NCBI GenBank assembly: GCA_001304015.1
Contig: LJUY01000006.1
Coordinates: forward strand, 1 to 64,000
From: a candidate division Zixibacteria bacterium SM23_81
GTDB lineage: Bacteria; SM23-81
Reading direction: 5' to 3'
DNA length: 64,000 nt
Positions within the stretch are counted from its first letter, which is position 1. Every line of letters starts with the position of its first letter. A program made the position numbers and the translations under genes. Positions 34,601 to 41,948 of the stretch are shown here, in pieces. Under the pieces are notes generated by a model, which made no database searches, had not been told where the DNA came from, and saw nothing but the letters and a program-made list of their open reading frames with translations.

Positions 34601-35097
34601 TACTGGGCGGCTACTTCCTGAGCTTTCTTATGCTCCCCTCTCTGAATCAGCTGAGGCACCTCGCCATGGAGACAGCTTGATAGGGCAATGAGCCCCTCGT
34701 GATGCTCTGCTAAAACCTCCTTGTCCACTCGCGGACGGTAGTAGAAACCCTCCAGGTAACCGATGGTGGATAGCCTCATCAGATTTTGATACCCTGTCTT
34801 ATTCTTGGCCAGTAATACCAGGTGGTAGGAGGTATCCGCCGCCCTGCGGACAACCTTCCTGTCCCGACGATCCCCAATGGCCACGTAGACCTCGGAGCCG
34901 ATGAGAGGCCTCAGGCCAGCCTCCATGGTCTTTTTATAAAAGTGAATGGCTCCGAACATGTTGCCATGATCCGTGATGGCCACAGCCGGCATCCCAAAGG
35001 ACTTCGCTGCGGCGACCATATCATCTATACGACAGGCCCCGTCCAACAGACTGTACTGGGTATGGTTATGTAAATGAACAAATTCTTTCACTGCCAT
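31609..35097 (-). CDS. dnaE: DNA polymerase III alpha subunit
   Basis: 1162 residues, standard length of the DnaE1 group. The PHP domain begins VHLHNHTQYSLLDGACRIDD and keeps AITDHGNMFGA. The palm has PDIDIDFSDRERE with two catalytic Asp near residue 400. The fingers contain GPGRGSVAGSLVAYAMGI. Tandem HhH and an OB fold (VSVAGIITAYKRTT ... VTIEDFSGSAEAILF) end the protein. AGGGAGGTGAG precedes the ATG. It is the main replicative polymerase. It is 29 bases after the M23 peptidase gene and shares its promoter. Confidence 0.97.
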   Translation of the reverse strand: MAVKEFVHLHNHTQYSLLDGACRIDDMVAAAKSFGMPAVAITDHGNMFGAIHFYKKTMEAGLRPLIGSEVYVAIGDRRDRKVVRRAADTSYHLVLLAKNKTGYQNLMRLSTIGYLEGFYYRPRVDKEVLAEHHEGLIALSSCLHGEVPQLIQRGEHKKAQEVAAQYRELFGPGSYYLEVQNHGIPEETTVIKGLVEIGKELGIPLVATNDCHYLNREDSAAHDILLCIQTGKDLEDKDRMRFTTDQIYFKSPEEMYEVFAELPEALTNTWEVAEKCHLLMDFSRVHLPHFPLPAGFENAQSYLESLARKGLVARFSKVTPGMEQRLEYELSVIEKMGFAGYFLIVKDFIDEARRLGVPVGPGRGSVAGSLVAYAMGITGIDPLHYNLIFERFLNPERISMPDIDIDFSDREREKVIQYVVGKYKKENVCQIITFGTMAARAAIRDVGRVMKMSYSEVDRIAKMIPAEPGMTLDRALKSVPELRQLMDQDTKCSQLISYARTLEGLARHASTHAAGVVIAPTKLTDYVPLFKSSKDEITTQYDMKSLEDIGLLKMDFLGLRTLTVIQDTVEMLRQAQGLDIDLKGLPLDDVKTFQLLSKGDTVGVFQFESSGMRDYLRKLKPETMEDMIAMNALYRPGPLGSAMIDEFIHRKHGRKESSYEHHLLEPILKETHGVIVYQEQVMRIASELAGFSLGTADLLRRAMGKKQVDVMKEQREEFITGAHSRGIAKGVANKIFDKMAFFAGYGFNKSHATGYALIAYQTAYLKAHYPLEFMAATLTSEMDDSDRIVALIEECRRMGIQVFPPDVNESFYDFRVTQEGIRFALGAVKNVGQAPANSVVEAREAGGPFTSLFDLCQRVDLRAVNKRVLESLIQAGAMDSLEGNRAQLLAGVAPAIEYAQGIQKDRERGQTSLFERAEVDHSSIITHLQLPDLPEWHVNELLAREKALLGFYVSGHPLTNFQDEVEAFASISLADLDKATDGQDVSVAGIITAYKRTTDRKGQPMAFVTIEDFSGSAEAILFADFFEKFRTLIYNDSAVLARARVSTREEKKAKLRIVEMVPLSEVREKFVTTVSLSLSSVGLESDVIEDLKSVLQAHPGSCRVVVEVQTPHFPDVRIQLKNIKVLPSKELIAQLKEMLGEDKVGLRANTRNAFPWSSTARE

Positions 35098-35126
35098 CTC
35101 ACCTCCCTGGACCTACCCCATCCCCA

Positions 35127-37403
35127 TCATGGTATAATGGTAAACCGGCTTTGGGCTCGAGATTCATTGCCGGCCCGATCTCGAACGATAACCTCCAACA
35201 AATGCTCGCCCAGAGCCAAGGGCTTCTTGGGGCGATATGAAACCGCCTCCACGGGGGGATCGTACTGGCTGATGACCGTTTGCCCATCCAGCACCAGCAT
35301 CACGTCCTCCTCTCTGCCGATGCCCGAGCCCTTATCCCTGATCCTGGCTGACAGGACTGGTCGTTGCTGCCGCGTCTGCAATCCGTTCTTGGGTCTCACC
35401 CGCCAGATGAGCGGGGCGATCTGATCCTCCAGTAAAGCAAAGGTCGAAAGGCTTTTCACTTGAGCGCCGACGGCGCCGCCCGTTCTCTCTACGATGCGCC
35501 CCGCAAAGCACCATTCCCCATCGCGACTTAGTCTATACACGCCGATGCGCTCATTCTGCTCCTGACCCTCTGGAGGGGCCAGAAATACGGTGGCTCGCCC
35601 ATCGAAGACGATGTCATCAGGATATAGGAAAAAGGCCTTACTCCTCATGGATAATCCTGGCTGAGAGCCGATGGTCATTTCCTCCACGCGGCCCACGAAA
35701 GTCTGGTAGACACATCCTGGCTGGAAGACGGCCTCAATCCCCTCCTGGATGTCCCCCAAGCGCCCGCCTCCTTTCTTGGTGACGGTGTTTACGGGAAAAG
35801 AGAAACCCGCGGCTCCCAGTCGACCGCTCAGATCCCTGCCGACGATGCTAACCACTGCATCCCCGTCCATGCCGGGGAGCAAGGGGGCCAGGCCACGATA
35901 TTGATACGGCCCCTCTAGGTGCACGGGCACCAGCCGAGGCTCCTCGCCCATCTGGTTGATCATCACCTTCGGCTCCTGGGCCAACAATCGGTCGCTTCTG
36001 ATGAATATTTCCGCGAAGTTGTGGTAAAAGGTGAGGTTCCAACCAAACTTTGGTTCTCCATCTTCACGAGGAAGAACTCCCGCGCTGCCAATTCTAGGAT
36101 GGGAACGAACGCCAAATTGATCTTCAGCCCAGGTCCGTATCAGCAGGACTGAATCGCCGGGATCCATCCGTCGGGCTCGGTAGACGTCTTCCTGGCCGGG
36201 AACAGAGACAGCCTTCAACGGTTCCCAACGGCCTCCCAGATCTTCTGAGACCTCCACCAGCACCCGTTGGATGGGGCCGTCCGGATCAGTGGCCCGAACT
36301 TCCATGTGCAGGCTGATCGAATCCCGGTAGATGTGGACATCTTCCAGCTGCGGCCTGTTATCAAGCAACAGGAAAAACTCAACCTGGCTGGTATTCCCAT
36401 AATGGTCCTCTGCCCGAATCCTGACCTGGTGTTGGCCCGGTTTTAAAATCCGAGCGTCGATGACCCCAGAGTTGAGCTCCTGGATTCCATAAAAGGGCAG
36501 ATCGTTACCCTGGGCCACGTAGAGATTGTGGTAGATACCCCTACCTCTCCTGAACAGATCGTAATCGGTTTCCAGGTTCACTTTATCCGTGCTGGAGAAG
36601 GAAAACCGGTCATAGGCGGCGGAGAAGATGCGACGCTCATCGACGAAAAGATGAAGGGCATAAACGTTCAGGCGATTCTCGGCCCCATCGGCCAAGTCAT
36701 GAACAGCCAGGGCTAACACAACCCTTCCCTCCACATGCGGGATACTGGTAAGTCGATACTGCCTTTCTTTTGCGTTCCATCTCAGCGGGTACAGTTGACT
36801 GCCCAGCTGTCCGTCCACCGCAGACCGCCAGTCAAGTGGGGTAATGCTCAGGGAAACCGGCAGAGGAGCCCGATGGTCTGCCACGGAAAAACCATGAGAC
36901 AGAGGATTGACTGGGCAGTTTTCCTCGTCCCGGAGCTCGAAGTGGAGATGGGGATGGTCGCAGCCCGTTCTTCCGGAGAAACCCACCAATTCTCCCTCCC
37001 TCACGGGAATTTCGTCGGGCTCCAGAGCGAGGTCTACGCTGTAGCGCCCCTGACGTGCCTGTTCCCCTTCTACGATCTCCCGGATAGGGATAGCGAAATC
37101 GGAAAGATGGGCATATAAGGCCGTCTTTCCGTCCTGCAGCCTCAGGTAGAGGGCTTTTCCGTAATTCCAGGGCGAGGTCCTGACGCGCCACACATACCCG
37201 TCCCCCACGGCGTGTACCCCACAGCCCACCTGGCCCCAGGTCTTTAAATCGATGCCGGCGTGGAGGTGGCCAGAGCGATGCTCGGCAAAGGTGGAGGTTA
37301 AGGCCCTGGGAGCATCCAGGGGCCAATGGTAACCGTCACCTCGAGAGGAGGCCGTCAGAACGACAAGAGACAGGCTGATGGATAGCAAAATGGGACGGGG
37401 CAT
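35127..37403 (-). CDS. M23-family metallopeptidase with large beta-rich C-terminal region
   Basis: 758 residues. A signal peptide (LLSISLSLVVLTASS) precedes the M23 domain (about 25-175): His48-x3-Asp52 in HLHAGIDL, His99 in LYAHL, and His152-x-His154 in HPHLHFEL, the complete lysostaphin-type zinc site. After it come about 580 residues predicted as Ig-like strands (EFFLLLDNRPQLEDVHIYRD, and the final LGEHLLEVIVRDRAGNES). It probably cuts peptidoglycan cross-links or activates amidases. It begins the operon with dnaE, behind a near-consensus promoter. The ATG lacks a clear ribosome site. Confidence 0.85.
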   Translation of the reverse strand: MPRPILLSISLSLVVLTASSRGDGYHWPLDAPRALTSTFAEHRSGHLHAGIDLKTWGQVGCGVHAVGDGYVWRVRTSPWNYGKALYLRLQDGKTALYAHLSDFAIPIREIVEGEQARQGRYSVDLALEPDEIPVREGELVGFSGRTGCDHPHLHFELRDEENCPVNPLSHGFSVADHRAPLPVSLSITPLDWRSAVDGQLGSQLYPLRWNAKERQYRLTSIPHVEGRVVLALAVHDLADGAENRLNVYALHLFVDERRIFSAAYDRFSFSSTDKVNLETDYDLFRRGRGIYHNLYVAQGNDLPFYGIQELNSGVIDARILKPGQHQVRIRAEDHYGNTSQVEFFLLLDNRPQLEDVHIYRDSISLHMEVRATDPDGPIQRVLVEVSEDLGGRWEPLKAVSVPGQEDVYRARRMDPGDSVLLIRTWAEDQFGVRSHPRIGSAGVLPREDGEPKFGWNLTFYHNFAEIFIRSDRLLAQEPKVMINQMGEEPRLVPVHLEGPYQYRGLAPLLPGMDGDAVVSIVGRDLSGRLGAAGFSFPVNTVTKKGGGRLGDIQEGIEAVFQPGCVYQTFVGRVEEMTIGSQPGLSMRSKAFFLYPDDIVFDGRATVFLAPPEGQEQNERIGVYRLSRDGEWCFAGRIVERTGGAVGAQVKSLSTFALLEDQIAPLIWRVRPKNGLQTRQQRPVLSARIRDKGSGIGREEDVMLVLDGQTVISQYDPPVEAVSYRPKKPLALGEHLLEVIVRDRAGNESRAQSRFTIIP

Positions 37404-37460
37404 GGTTTCAGGCGTGGCGTACTTGAAGATGGATGGGTAAACGAGTGTTCCTTTCCGCTA

Positions 37461-37489
37461 AAAATACAATTTTCCTTCACCCTTGTCAA
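37461..37489 (-). promoter_or_regulatory. Promoter of the M23-dnaE operon (TTGACA-N17-TATTTT)
   Basis: On the minus strand TTGACA (37489-37484) and TATTTT (37466-37461) are 17 bases apart; transcription would start near 37454, giving a leader of about 50 bases to the M23 gene. It follows two terminators that isolate it from porV. Confidence 0.72.
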
Positions 37490-37512
37490 CATCTTAAACC
37501 TCTTCGAAAGAG

Positions 37513-37544
37513 AAAAAACCCGCCTGTAATGGCTCACAGGTGGG
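37513..37544 (-). terminator. Second terminator downstream of the porV-like gene
   Basis: On the minus strand CCCACCTGT pairs with ACAGGCGGG (one A-C mismatch) around an eight-base loop and is followed by six T. It lies just upstream of the M23 promoter. Confidence 0.7.
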
Positions 37545-37661
37545 CTGCCACTGTGGCGAAGAAACCAGTTCACCACCGGCCCTTTCCGTATTGGCCCTGT
37601 CTCTCATCTAGGGCTATGGTAAGGAAATTCACCAAGCGCGGCGGCCCAGCCTGGGGAGACC
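37530..37661 (-). ncRNA. Candidate structured RNA: long irregular hairpin between two terminators
   Basis: Between the two minus-strand terminators the sequence can fold, as RNA from the minus strand, into one long imperfect rod. Arms found by eye: GGGCCGCC (37647-37640) with GGCAGCCC (37549-37542), TTGGTGAA (37635-37628) with TTCGCCA (37560-37554), and ACCA..GCCCT (37620-37610) with AGGGC..TGGT (37583-37572), with internal loops between them. The outer arm shares bases with the stem of the second terminator, so the two folds exclude one another. No promoter is evident, and no known RNA family is confidently matched. Confidence 0.3.
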
Positions 37662-37681
37662 CGCGACCCCGGCTAGGTGCC

Positions 37682-37719
37682 AAAAAACAAGGCCGGCCCT
37701 CGGAAAAGGACCGGCCTTG
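37682..37719 (-). terminator. Rho-independent terminator of the porV-like gene
   Basis: A perfect nine-pair stem, CAAGGCCGG (37719-37711 when read on the minus strand) with CCGGCCTTG, is followed on the minus strand by six T. It lies 46 bases after the gene's stop codon. Confidence 0.85.
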
Positions 37720-37764
37720 CTGCCCTTGGCCTCAAGAAAAGGCCATCAGCGTGGTGGGGTTAGT

Positions 37765-38859
37765 CTAAAAACCTATGCCCACCGTGAACCATTGGGGAGC
37801 GTCGAAGAACTCGGCCATGCGATACGCATAATCGAATGAGACGGGTGTGGTGGGGGTCAGGTTGAACTTCAGGCCCGCTCCAAAACTGGGACCCCACAGG
37901 TAGTCTTCATCGCTGGCCAGAAACCCGCTGCCGTAATCAGAACCATCTTCGTCCGCCAAGGGGTGGTCTTCGCGGTAAGCTGTGGAGAAGGCTCCTCGGA
38001 GGAAAAACATGTTGTCGTAGCTATACTCCACAGCGAAGTTATACTGATCGTAGGTGTACCCGTTGTTCTGAAAACTCCCCATGGCGGTCACCATGTGCAC
38101 GTCGTTAAATGGGTAGTCGTAGGACAGACCCAATTGCAGGGCTGAGGGTAAGTCAAAGGAGGCCAGGGTCGTGCGGATGGCTTCCTCCTGAGTGCCACCC
38201 TCGGTGCCCGGGAGCAGAACGGCGTGCTCAAGGTCGGGGCCGTCGAAACGCATGTTGGGACCGAGGTTCAACAGAACCACTCCGAGCTTCAGGCCGGAGA
38301 TTCCGGTCATGTACTGCAGCCCGAAGTCAAAGCCCACGCCCAGGGCGCTCTCCCGCATGATCTTTTCGGAGATGAGTTTGCCGGTAACTCCGAAGAGGAT
38401 GCGGTCGGTCATGGCTCGGGAGTAAGTCACGCCGATGTTGAGATAGTTGGGCGAGTAAGTGCTGCCGGTCCCGTCGGGATTCTCCACGGTCGTCTGCTGG
38501 ATATCGCCGAAGCCTATGGTCTTGAAGCTGGTGCCCAGATAGCCGAACTCGCCGACCTTTGTAATGACGGCCAGGTACTCCACATCGATGTCGGCAATCC
38601 AGTTCAGGTGGGAGAACATGACCTCCGTCCTGACATCGCTGGCAGCCACGCCCGCAGGGTTAAAGTAGAGCGCCTCCACACCGCTGATCCCCGAGGTGAA
38701 AGCACCCCCCAAAGCGGTGCCTCTGGCGCTGACGGGAATGAGCAGCTCCGTGGCACCAGCCGTGCCCTTGCGCAGCCCGCTGCCGGCCTGCACGTCGGTG
38801 CTGAAGGCGAAGATGACCAGCAGCAAGGTACTGAATGTTAAGATCTTCCAGGCTTTCAT
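37765..38859 (-). CDS. PorV/PorQ-family outer-membrane protein
   Basis: 364 residues. Signal peptide ILTFSTLLLVIFAFSTDVQA, then the PorV start: GTAGATELLIPVSARGTALG and GVEALYFNPAGVAAS. The rest alternates strands of a beta barrel and ends VSFDYAYRMAEFFDAPQWFT followed by a short aromatic tail. PorV (LptO-like, FadL-type) shuttles type-9-secretion cargo at the outer membrane in Bacteroidetes; relatives occur in many FCB phyla without a full T9SS. It is downstream of the large secreted protein and TonB receptor, and the three probably form one unit ending at the terminator 37682-37719. Confidence 0.85.
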   Translation of the reverse strand: MKAWKILTFSTLLLVIFAFSTDVQAGSGLRKGTAGATELLIPVSARGTALGGAFTSGISGVEALYFNPAGVAASDVRTEVMFSHLNWIADIDVEYLAVITKVGEFGYLGTSFKTIGFGDIQQTTVENPDGTGSTYSPNYLNIGVTYSRAMTDRILFGVTGKLISEKIMRESALGVGFDFGLQYMTGISGLKLGVVLLNLGPNMRFDGPDLEHAVLLPGTEGGTQEEAIRTTLASFDLPSALQLGLSYDYPFNDVHMVTAMGSFQNNGYTYDQYNFAVEYSYDNMFFLRGAFSTAYREDHPLADEDGSDYGSGFLASDEDYLWGPSFGAGLKFNLTPTTPVSFDYAYRMAEFFDAPQWFTVGIGF

Positions 38860-38942
38860 AGGATTACTCCTTCTTTTTCAGTGTCCCTTCCATGTTGGAC
38901 CTCTGCCGGGGCAGGTGACCAAACATGATGTCAGCTGGCCAA

Positions 38943-41873
38943 TTAGAAATAATCCAGCCTTTCTTCCGGCGTGAACACCGCCAGCTTGAGAATCTTGTCG
39001 CCCACGCCATCCACCTCAATATGGGCGATGTACATGCCGCTTGCCACTGGAACTTCTCCCTCGTTTCTCAGATCCCACTCCGCCATAGGCGTGTCGATGG
39101 TCCCTTGGTCCTCCCGCTCGTCATCGTCGATGACCTTGACCAGGCTGCCGCTCAAGGTGAAGATCCTGATGGTGGCACCTCTGCCGGGCAGATGGGTGAA
39201 GGTGACGAAGCGGTCGGTGGGGATCCTCTCCTGCAGATTGAAGGCGAAGTATGGATTGGGCACCACGTTGATCTTATCCAGGTTCGTTTCCTCCACAACA
39301 GCTCCGGTTTTGGGAGCCGGTGCGTTGAACGTGAACAGATCGTTGGCGGTGTTGACGTAGTTGGGAATGAGCGTCCAGGTGCCCTCCGTCTCCAGGTAGG
39401 GATGTGTCCCTCTCAGCCTGGGCCAGTAGGCCCATTGGACATCGGCCTCAGGTGCAAAATTGACGTCATCGTATCCACCAGCCGTGGTCGCATCGTAGTC
39501 GCTGTCCATGATGAACAGATACTCCCTGCCGCCATAGGTGCTGTTGTCCGGATCCCAGATCATGTTGGCCGGCTTCACACCGGGCTCGTCGTTCTCCACA
39601 AAGGCGATGTTCAGTCTGCGGCCACCGTCGTCCATGTCATAGGCGCCACCGGGAAAAGTACCCAAACCCGGCTGAACGGCGTAACCCAGATCGCGACGGT
39701 ACACCTTGCAGTTGGTCTGGTCGGCCGGATCGCTGCTGAACCGGATCTCCACGGTGTGGTAATCCGCCGCGGTCAGGGTGCTGCCGAAGAAGTAGACCCC
39801 CAGATCGACGGCGCCGCCGAAGATGCTGCCGCCCCAATCGACCCAGCTGAACCAGCGTTCATCATCGTAAGTATACTCCTTTCCTATCATCGGTGGACCC
39901 ATGACCTTAACCAACAATCCTTCCGCAATATCATAGTCCTGGTCCCCGGACTGGTTGGCCTGATCGTCGAGCACGACGCTATCAGGATCTACGGTTGTGT
40001 TCGTCAGCCTCCAGAGTATCTCCCCATCGGACTCGTAAAATGAGATCGCGTAATCATCGCCGGTCAGGGCGTAGGGATCCAGCACGATGGCAACGGCTGA
40101 CCCGTCGCTCCCGCCTTCGTGGGTCACCTCCAGGCTGTCGCCCAAGGTGCTTTGGGCATCCTTTTTGAATTGCTCCTGGGGGAAGATGATATAGGCATCC
40201 TTGGCGGTTTCCACGACCCGCGGGATGGCGCTGGCATCGGGGTGAACCAAATAGGCAGTGACCGCGAAGTAGTATCGTCGATAGTTGCTGAAGGACGTCT
40301 GAGTAAGAATGTCTTCATCGATGATGATAAATCGCTGAAGTCCGGAATTTGAGCCTATCATCGCTGGTAGAGAAACCGGCAGCAGTGTCACCGGATCAAG
40401 GGTCTGGTCGAAGACGACATCATAGCTGTTGATCGCATCAAACGTGGCAACGCGGTGCCAGGGGCCTGCGACAGACTCACCCTGGTAGACGTTGTAACCC
40501 TCGAACTCGTAGCCGGCAAAAGCGTAACTCTCCACGTCTTCATGGTCTTCGTACCAGGTCAGCGCGAGTCCTTGGTCTGCCTCAGCCACCTCCACCTTTG
40601 GGGCAATTGGTGAAGGTATCTGAAAATTCCCGTCATAGGCAGTCTGCGCGAAAGCGTCATAGAATTTCAACATGGCCACGGAGGTACGATTGGTGGTTGC
40701 CTGCGCGATGATCTTGGCGCCCATCACGACCTGGGTGTCCCCTGGGGCCAGGGTGAAGGGACCGGAGGACATCAAAAACCTTCGGTCACCAGGACTCTCC
40801 ACCACGCCGTCCAGATGCCCGGTGCCCGCCAGAGGATCGCCAGAGAAGGGAAACACCGTTGGATTCCCCTCGTGGTCTGTGTACGGAGTGCCGTCTCCGC
40901 CATACCCGTTCATGAACCAGTATGCCTCGGTGGCGATCTCCGGATCGTCCCAGGGGTCGGGAGCGCCATTCCAGTACCAGGCAAAAGCCGTCATGCCTAG
41001 GTAATTGCCACTGCCCTTAGGTACCTCAGGACCCTGGAAGAAGTCAAAGCCCAGGGCCGGGGGATTATCACCATAGTCTGAGTCGACCGGCAGGCCGTTG
41101 TAGCAGTAACCCAGACCCAGGGTGGGATCGCAGCCCACCAGGTCATCGGAGGCGTCGCCCAGATCGGGATCGTCCCACAGGGCCACAAAGCAGGAGTCAA
41201 ATTGTTGGGTGCCCTTGTGGAGAAATTCCCACTTGATGAACATGATGTTGCCCAAGGGGTCGGCGCGGTTGTACCCGAAAATAGTGACCCGAGTCTCCAC
41301 GTCCATGGGCGGGGTGCTGAACACGTTGGAGTGCTGGGCAACGTTGCCGTCGTTACAGACATAGAACATGGTCTGATCACCCATTAGCAGGGGATCTCCA
41401 AATTCATCCACAGGAGCGCCCTGATCCGCGGGCCAGGTGTCCCAGTCGCCGGTGCCATCCCTGTTGATCTTGTAGATTTTGTAAGCCGGATCTGCAGATA
41501 CCGAGCCCCAGGGGCCGGGCACCAGCTCGCTGGAATACTCGTTGCAGGCCGTGTAGATATTGCCATCATCGTGGCCGATGCCCACCAGCCACAGGCCGGA
41601 GTGGTAGTCGATGAGCTTGTCCGTCCCCTTGGGCCACTCCATGCCCGAGCTGCCCGTGACTCTGTGATCTACGATGGAGCCGTCGTTGGTGATGATGGCG
41701 TCGATGGTGTTACCGTCGAAGTGCGCGTGATCGATGATGGTGGCCTTGGCCAGGGGCTCCTTTCTCGTCGCCGATGTAGCCCGGGGAGCCGCCCAAGCCG
41801 AACTCACCAGCAGCAGGGCAAGCAGAGGCACTATGACGGAGCCGATGGTCAGGAACCCTCGTTTCCGACTCAT
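38943..41873 (-). CDS. Large secreted/outer-membrane protein with type-9-like C-terminal domain
   Basis: About 976 residues. Signal peptide with VIVPLLALLLVSSAWA. The middle carries fibronectin-like strands (VEVAEADQGLALTWYEDHED, GYNVYQGESVAGPWHRVATF). The tail, KINVVPNPYFAFN ... IRIFTLSGSLVKVI ... WDLRNEGEVPVASGMYIAHI, is the FlgD-like fold of the T9SS sorting family. I start at the ATG 41871-41873 since AGGAGG lies seven bases before it; the longer frame adds 15 unlikely residues. The 69-base spacing to porV and 75 bases from the TonB receptor suggest cargo or partner of these proteins. Specific function not recognised. Confidence 0.78.
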   Translation of the reverse strand: MSRKRGFLTIGSVIVPLLALLLVSSAWAAPRATSATRKEPLAKATIIDHAHFDGNTIDAIITNDGSIVDHRVTGSSGMEWPKGTDKLIDYHSGLWLVGIGHDDGNIYTACNEYSSELVPGPWGSVSADPAYKIYKINRDGTGDWDTWPADQGAPVDEFGDPLLMGDQTMFYVCNDGNVAQHSNVFSTPPMDVETRVTIFGYNRADPLGNIMFIKWEFLHKGTQQFDSCFVALWDDPDLGDASDDLVGCDPTLGLGYCYNGLPVDSDYGDNPPALGFDFFQGPEVPKGSGNYLGMTAFAWYWNGAPDPWDDPEIATEAYWFMNGYGGDGTPYTDHEGNPTVFPFSGDPLAGTGHLDGVVESPGDRRFLMSSGPFTLAPGDTQVVMGAKIIAQATTNRTSVAMLKFYDAFAQTAYDGNFQIPSPIAPKVEVAEADQGLALTWYEDHEDVESYAFAGYEFEGYNVYQGESVAGPWHRVATFDAINSYDVVFDQTLDPVTLLPVSLPAMIGSNSGLQRFIIIDEDILTQTSFSNYRRYYFAVTAYLVHPDASAIPRVVETAKDAYIIFPQEQFKKDAQSTLGDSLEVTHEGGSDGSAVAIVLDPYALTGDDYAISFYESDGEILWRLTNTTVDPDSVVLDDQANQSGDQDYDIAEGLLVKVMGPPMIGKEYTYDDERWFSWVDWGGSIFGGAVDLGVYFFGSTLTAADYHTVEIRFSSDPADQTNCKVYRRDLGYAVQPGLGTFPGGAYDMDDGGRRLNIAFVENDEPGVKPANMIWDPDNSTYGGREYLFIMDSDYDATTAGGYDDVNFAPEADVQWAYWPRLRGTHPYLETEGTWTLIPNYVNTANDLFTFNAPAPKTGAVVEETNLDKINVVPNPYFAFNLQERIPTDRFVTFTHLPGRGATIRIFTLSGSLVKVIDDDEREDQGTIDTPMAEWDLRNEGEVPVASGMYIAHIEVDGVGDKILKLAVFTPEERLDYF

Positions 41874-41948
41874 AATGTTTCCTCCTTCTGGTAAATGATA
41901 GAACGCATTCATGCGCATCGCCTCATGATCTCCGGATCAGTCCGGCGA

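Noticed and set aside
37545-37680. Short resemblances to RNase P RNA (CCTAGATGA) and to cobalamin riboswitch pieces
   Set aside because: The available length between genes is too short for RNase P, the other conserved blocks are missing, and the riboswitch pieces occur in the wrong order or strand.
38925-40043. A 372-codon plus-strand frame opposite the large secreted protein gene
   Set aside because: Shadow of the minus-strand gene with signal peptide, ribosome site and sorting tail.
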